IMG/VR virus record: IMGVR_UViG_3300018416_000108
Span: 1-24,959 of that record
From: a virus
Strand: one strand, 5' to 3'
DNA length: 24,959 nucleotides
Part shown: positions 21,759-24,959 of the stretch, one piece after another
How positions within the stretch are numbered: the first letter of the stretch is position 1
Layout: every line of letters starts with the position of its first letter
Position numbers and translations under genes: made by a program
Notes under the pieces: generated by a model
Seen by the model: the letters and a program-made list of their open reading frames with translations, nothing else
Told to the model about the DNA's origin: nothing
Databases searched by the model: none

Positions 21759-23300
21759 ATGAGTCAGAATGATTTTACTATTGATAATCAGACCTTTCCA
21801 AATACAAGGGCTGATATAAATTCTGCATTACAAGCGTTAGCGAGTACAAGTTCAGGAGCTTCTGCTCCATCAACCACCTTTGCAAATCAGCTCTGGTATG
21901 ATACAGCAAACAATAAGCTATATATCAGAAATGAAGATAATGATGCAAATATACTATTGGCAGAATTAGACCAAACCAATGACACAGTAGAATATTTTTC
22001 TAGTGATAGCATAAGAACAGCATTGATTGAATATACTGATGGCACAGATGCCCTAACAGTAGCATCAAATGGAGCTTTAACAACTGCTGGTAACTTATCT
22101 ATTGGTGGCTCAAACAATGAATTAAGATTTTACGAAGGTGCAAATTATGTAGGCTTTGAAGCTCCAGCTTTATCAGCAGATAAAATATGGGTTTTACCAG
22201 ATGCAGATGGAAGCTCAAATCAAGCATTAATAACAGATGGCTCTGGGAATTTATCTTGGGGAACTGCTGGAGAATCTTTAAGACCTAATGTTAAACCACT
22301 TATTATTAATGGTGCTATGAACATATCACAAAGGGCTACAAGTACAACATCAATTACAGGTAGTGGTTATCATACTATAGATAGAATGAAAGTTGATTTA
22401 AGCGATAATGGTACTTGGACACATTCACAAGATACTGATGTCCCATCTGGACAAGGTTTTTCTAAATCTTGGAAATTAGATTGCACGACAGCAGATACTT
22501 CTGTTGCATCTGGTACTTATCATTTAGCAAGATATATATTTGAAGGACAAGATTTACAATTACTTAAAAAAGGAACAGCTAATGCTGAAAAAGTAACCAT
22601 ATCTTTTTGGATAAAAGCAACAGTAACAGGAACATATATTGCTGAATTATTTGATACTGATAACTCAAGGCAAATATCACAATCTTATACAGTAAGCAGT
22701 TCTAATACTTGGGAGAAAAAAGTATTAAGTTTTGCTGGAGATACATCAGGTACTTTAAATAATGATAATGCTAGTAGTTTTGCTATAAATTTATGGTTAG
22801 GTGCTGGTAGTGATTTTTCAGGTGGTACATTAAGCACAACTTGGGGAAGCTCAACTAATACAGATAGAGCAGTAGGACAAGTCAATAGTGCAAGTAGCAC
22901 AAGCAATAATGTTTATTTTACAGGATTACAAATGGAAGTGGGAGAGTTTACATCAAGCACAATTCCATCATTCCAACACGAATCTATAGAAGATACTAAA
23001 ACAAGATGTTATAGATATTTTATAGCGAATAGTGCAATTAAACCAGCAACACAAGCTACATCAACTACAGCTATACAAGGATTGCCACAATTTAGAACAA
23101 ATATGAGAGCTTCACCAACAGCTACACATATAGCAACAGCTGGTTTTGGTTTAGTAGGTGGAAGTTTTACCACAACATCTTTAGCAGTATCTAGTGTAGG
23201 TGTAGAAGGTGGTAGATATGCTGTTAATCATAATAGCTCAATTACCGCAAATCAACTTTGCGATTGTGGATTACCAATAACCTTAGATGCAGAGTTATAG
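21759..23300 (+). CDS. tail fibre / receptor-binding protein
   Basis: A 513-residue Ser/Thr/Asn-rich protein. The N-terminus (FTIDNQTFPNTRADINSALQAL, QLWYDTANNKLYIRNED) is the usual attachment region of fibres in marine phages. The middle has ALTVASNGALTTAGNLSIGG and VLPDADGSSNQALITDGSGN repeats. From about residue 185, PLIINGAMNISQRAT...YHTIDRMKVD starts a lectin-like jelly-roll module (KVTISFWIKAT, NVYFTGLQMEVGEFTS, PSFQHESIEDTKTRCYRYF) that recurs in phage fibres. It probably mediates adsorption. Confidence 0.85.
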   Translation: MSQNDFTIDNQTFPNTRADINSALQALASTSSGASAPSTTFANQLWYDTANNKLYIRNEDNDANILLAELDQTNDTVEYFSSDSIRTALIEYTDGTDALTVASNGALTTAGNLSIGGSNNELRFYEGANYVGFEAPALSADKIWVLPDADGSSNQALITDGSGNLSWGTAGESLRPNVKPLIINGAMNISQRATSTTSITGSGYHTIDRMKVDLSDNGTWTHSQDTDVPSGQGFSKSWKLDCTTADTSVASGTYHLARYIFEGQDLQLLKKGTANAEKVTISFWIKATVTGTYIAELFDTDNSRQISQSYTVSSSNTWEKKVLSFAGDTSGTLNNDNASSFAINLWLGAGSDFSGGTLSTTWGSSTNTDRAVGQVNSASSTSNNVYFTGLQMEVGEFTSSTIPSFQHESIEDTKTRCYRYFIANSAIKPATQATSTTAIQGLPQFRTNMRASPTATHIATAGFGLVGGSFTTTSLAVSSVGVEGGRYAVNHNSSITANQLCDCGLPITLDAEL

Positions 23301-23309
23301 GAGTAATAT

Positions 23310-23495
23310 ATGGAAGATTCAAGAACAGTAACATCAGCTCAAAAAGTAAATGACGAACAAGGAAATTATGTTTGTATTAAAGTAGTCATTGATGGTGTTG
23401 AAATGATGATACCAAAAGATGATTTAGCTAATAAAGAACGAGCATTAGTAAAAGTATGGGAAGATTCTGGCAACACCATAGCCGAAGCAGATTAG
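23310..23495 (+). CDS. hypothetical small protein (61 aa)
   Basis: Unrecognised 61-residue acidic protein (KVNDEQGNYVCIKVVIDGVEMMIPKDDLANKERALVKVW...). It lies between fibre and connector genes in the same operon, with a GGAG RBS. It may be an accessory tail or fibre protein, but nothing in the sequence proves it. Confidence 0.6.
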   Translation: MEDSRTVTSAQKVNDEQGNYVCIKVVIDGVEMMIPKDDLANKERALVKVWEDSGNTIAEAD

Positions 23496-23504
23496 GAGAA
23501 GTAA

Positions 23505-24182
23505 ATGGCTGGATTAAAAGTACATACAGCAGAAACAGAATATGCAGTAACTCAAGCAGAGATTAAGGCTTGGAACAAAATAGATTCTTCAGATGATGAT
23601 ACAGTTGTCGCATTGATTGAAAGAGCTGTTCATAATTGGGCTAAAGAATATACAGGAAGAACTCTAACCACAGTAACTTATCAATTATTTATAGATTCAA
23701 TATATGAGGTAGATTTGCCAATACAAGAAGGCTCTTATGTTGGCATAGACCAAAACATAAATAGGCGTAGTATTCATCTTCCAAAAAGCCCTGTATCAAG
23801 TGTTACGCATATCAAAAGTTATGATGATGATGATACAGCGACAACTTTTGCAAGTACAAAATATTATGTAGATACTGCAAGTGTTCCATCAAGAATTGTA
23901 TTGAGACAGGGAGAAACTTACCCAACATCTTTAAGAGTAGCTAATGCTTTAGAGATTCAATATGTTGCTGGATATGGTGGCTCTACCACTATTCCTTATG
24001 ATATTAAATCAGCTTGTCTTACTTATTCTGCTTATTTATTTGAACATAGAGGAGATTTATTAGATGGTAAGAGAGTTCTAGCTCCAACATCTGCTACACA
24101 ATTATTACAGGCTTATAAAGTCAAGTCATTATCTACTAATACATATCAAGGATATGCTCATTATGGGGGTATGTTTGGTTGA
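23505..24182 (+). CDS. head-tail connector (phiE125 gp8 / HK97 gp6-like)
   Basis: A 225-residue protein with the connector pattern: VTQAEIKAWNKID...VALIERAVHNWAKEYTGRTL near the N-terminus, LPKSPVSSVTHIKSYDDD in the middle, and LRVANALEIQYVAGYG...IPYDIKSACLTYSAYLFEHRGD, which forms the last helix. These proteins form a ring beneath the portal. Its TGA overlaps the TTG start of the next gene (TTGA). It would normally follow the capsid gene directly, but here tip and fibre genes lie between. Confidence 0.88.
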   Translation: MAGLKVHTAETEYAVTQAEIKAWNKIDSSDDDTVVALIERAVHNWAKEYTGRTLTTVTYQLFIDSIYEVDLPIQEGSYVGIDQNINRRSIHLPKSPVSSVTHIKSYDDDDTATTFASTKYYVDTASVPSRIVLRQGETYPTSLRVANALEIQYVAGYGGSTTIPYDIKSACLTYSAYLFEHRGDLLDGKRVLAPTSATQLLQAYKVKSLSTNTYQGYAHYGGMFG

Positions 24183-24502
24183 TTGGAGAATTTAGGAACA
24201 GAATAGCTTTACAGTCATTCACACCTTCAACTGATTCTGGTGGTGGTCAATCTATATCTTGGTCAACAGCTACTACTGTTTGGGCTAAAGTAGAAAATTT
24301 ATCTGGAGATGAAAATAGATTTGGCGACCAACTGCAAGACAGAAGTAATTATAGATTCACCATTAGATATTATTCTGCTTTGACACCAAAATATAGAATT
24401 AGTTATAACTCTAAAACATTTAATATCCAACATATAAGCTCAGTATTAGAAGGCAAAGAACGCTATCAAGTTATCAGAGCAGAGGAAGGAGTAGCGACTT
24501 AA
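24179..24502 (+). CDS. head-tail adaptor (SPP1 gp16-like)
   Basis: A 107-residue protein of the Phage_H_T_join family: IGEFRNRIALQSFTPSTDSGGG, VWAKVENLSGDE, YRFTIRYYSALTPKYRISYN and a C-terminal VIRAEE. It starts at TTG coupled to the upstream stop, with a G-rich stretch (GGGGG) about nine bases before. It closes or extends the head-tail connector. Confidence 0.85.
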   Translation: MIGEFRNRIALQSFTPSTDSGGGQSISWSTATTVWAKVENLSGDENRFGDQLQDRSNYRFTIRYYSALTPKYRISYNSKTFNIQHISSVLEGKERYQVIRAEEGVAT

Positions 24503-24951
24503 TGACTGTTAAAGTAGAAATTAAAAGCAAGATAAAACAAAAGACTGATAAAGCTGTTGATTTGTATGACCAGAAAACCGCTATTTATTTGAACAAAGTA
24601 GCAAATATGTATAGAAATTATATTGTTATTGGTATGCAACAAACTGCAAAGGGTGGCAGAATTTATGGTAAACGAAAGCACGAAGCATCTCTGCCAGATA
24701 ATCCACCAGCCATTGATACAGGAAGATTAGTAAGTAGTATTTCACTTCATAGAGCTATGCCTTATATGGCAAAAAAAGAAGCAACAGTATTTACTGATGT
24801 TAAATATGCCAATATATTAGAGCAAAGTTTTGCAAGAGGTGGGTTGCAAAGATATTTTATGGGTAAAGAATCAAGAGCATTTAAACAAGCAGAGCAGTAT
24901 GCTAATGCTAAATATAAAGATATTTCAATAGGGAAAACGAAAATAATATGA
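24502..24951 (+). CDS. HK97 gp10-like tail/neck protein
   Basis: A 149-residue protein. PDNPPAIDTGRLVSSISLHR and the following TVFTDVKYANILE... segment match the HK97 gp10 family of tail-completion proteins; a long basic helix precedes it. The start at 24502 shares one base with the upstream stop (TAATG). Its TGA overlaps the ATG of the next gene (ATGA). Confidence 0.85.
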   Translation: MTVKVEIKSKIKQKTDKAVDLYDQKTAIYLNKVANMYRNYIVIGMQQTAKGGRIYGKRKHEASLPDNPPAIDTGRLVSSISLHRAMPYMAKKEATVFTDVKYANILEQSFARGGLQRYFMGKESRAFKQAEQYANAKYKDISIGKTKII

Positions 24952-24959
24952 GCTTTCAT
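24948..24959 (+). CDS. start of the next structural gene (partial, 4 codons)
   Basis: ATG AGC TTT CAT begins at 24948, overlapping the gp10-like stop as ATGA, and runs off the window. From synteny, a tail terminator (DUF3168-like) would be expected; the four codons cannot confirm it. Confidence 0.5.

Noticed and set aside
1-24959. TGA or TAA reassigned to an amino acid
   Set aside because: TGA and TAA both end well-defined genes with overlapping starts throughout; only two in-frame cases argue otherwise.
1-24959. Integrase, attachment site, tRNA, CRISPR array, insertion sequence
   Set aside because: No sequence on either strand supports any of these.

Overview
The window is a segment of an AT-rich tailed-phage genome (or prophage) with siphovirus-type head and tail genes. 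The evidence is a small/large terminase pair, portal, MuF-type minor head protein, HK97-type prohead protease and capsid, tail-tip protein J, tail fibre, head-tail connectors and a gp10-like protein. The low GC, the PiuC-type 2OG oxygenase, the ERF recombinase and the protein styles suggest a marine alphaproteobacterial host. That host guess is an inference. No integrase, tRNA, CRISPR array or IS element was seen.

Layout. (1) Bases 1-3458, minus strand: an early block. A tightly overlapping recombination operon (small membrane protein, unknown 88-aa protein, ERF annealing protein, ribbon-helix-helix regulator, acidic protein, SSB-tailed protein) ends in a terminator near 1652-1679. It is followed by a 2OG-Fe(II) oxygenase broken by one in-frame TAA and by small unknown genes. 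(2) Bases 3459-3589: a divergent promoter region. (3) Bases 3590-6209, plus strand: Cro-like regulator, O-type replication initiator, DnaB-like helicase/ATPase, PD-(D/E)XK-like nuclease and T5orf172 protein. (4) Bases 6239-12371: terminases, a portal with an unusual long C-terminal extension, an M15 endopeptidase, and a MuF head protein fused to a zincin-type metallopeptidase domain. (5) Bases 12373-14660: an island of small orphan 'moron' genes with their own promoters, a repeated leader/RBS block, repeated GNRA-tetraloop hairpins and terminators, and a complete hammerhead ribozyme at about 13279-13327. (6) Bases 14725-24959: prohead protease, capsid, a putative decoration protein, a possible H-type pseudoknot, a tail hub-like protein, an HlyC-family lysine acyltransferase, the J-like tip protein, the fibre, then the head-tail connector genes. 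Tail-tip and fibre genes therefore lie between the capsid and the connectors, which is an uncommon order.

The most interesting observation is the moron/early cassette grammar: stop codon, GGGAGC-(GNRA)-GCTCCC hairpin, then the leader AAAAACTTAAAYAGGAGATA and the next ATG. It recurs on both strands. In one junction a type III hammerhead ribozyme with an intact catalytic core sits exactly between hairpin and leader, so the polycistronic RNA should self-cleave there. Other notable items are the HlyC-like acyltransferase with both catalytic residues retained, the MuF-metallopeptidase fusion, and the portal extension carrying a HiPIP-like four-cysteine cluster.
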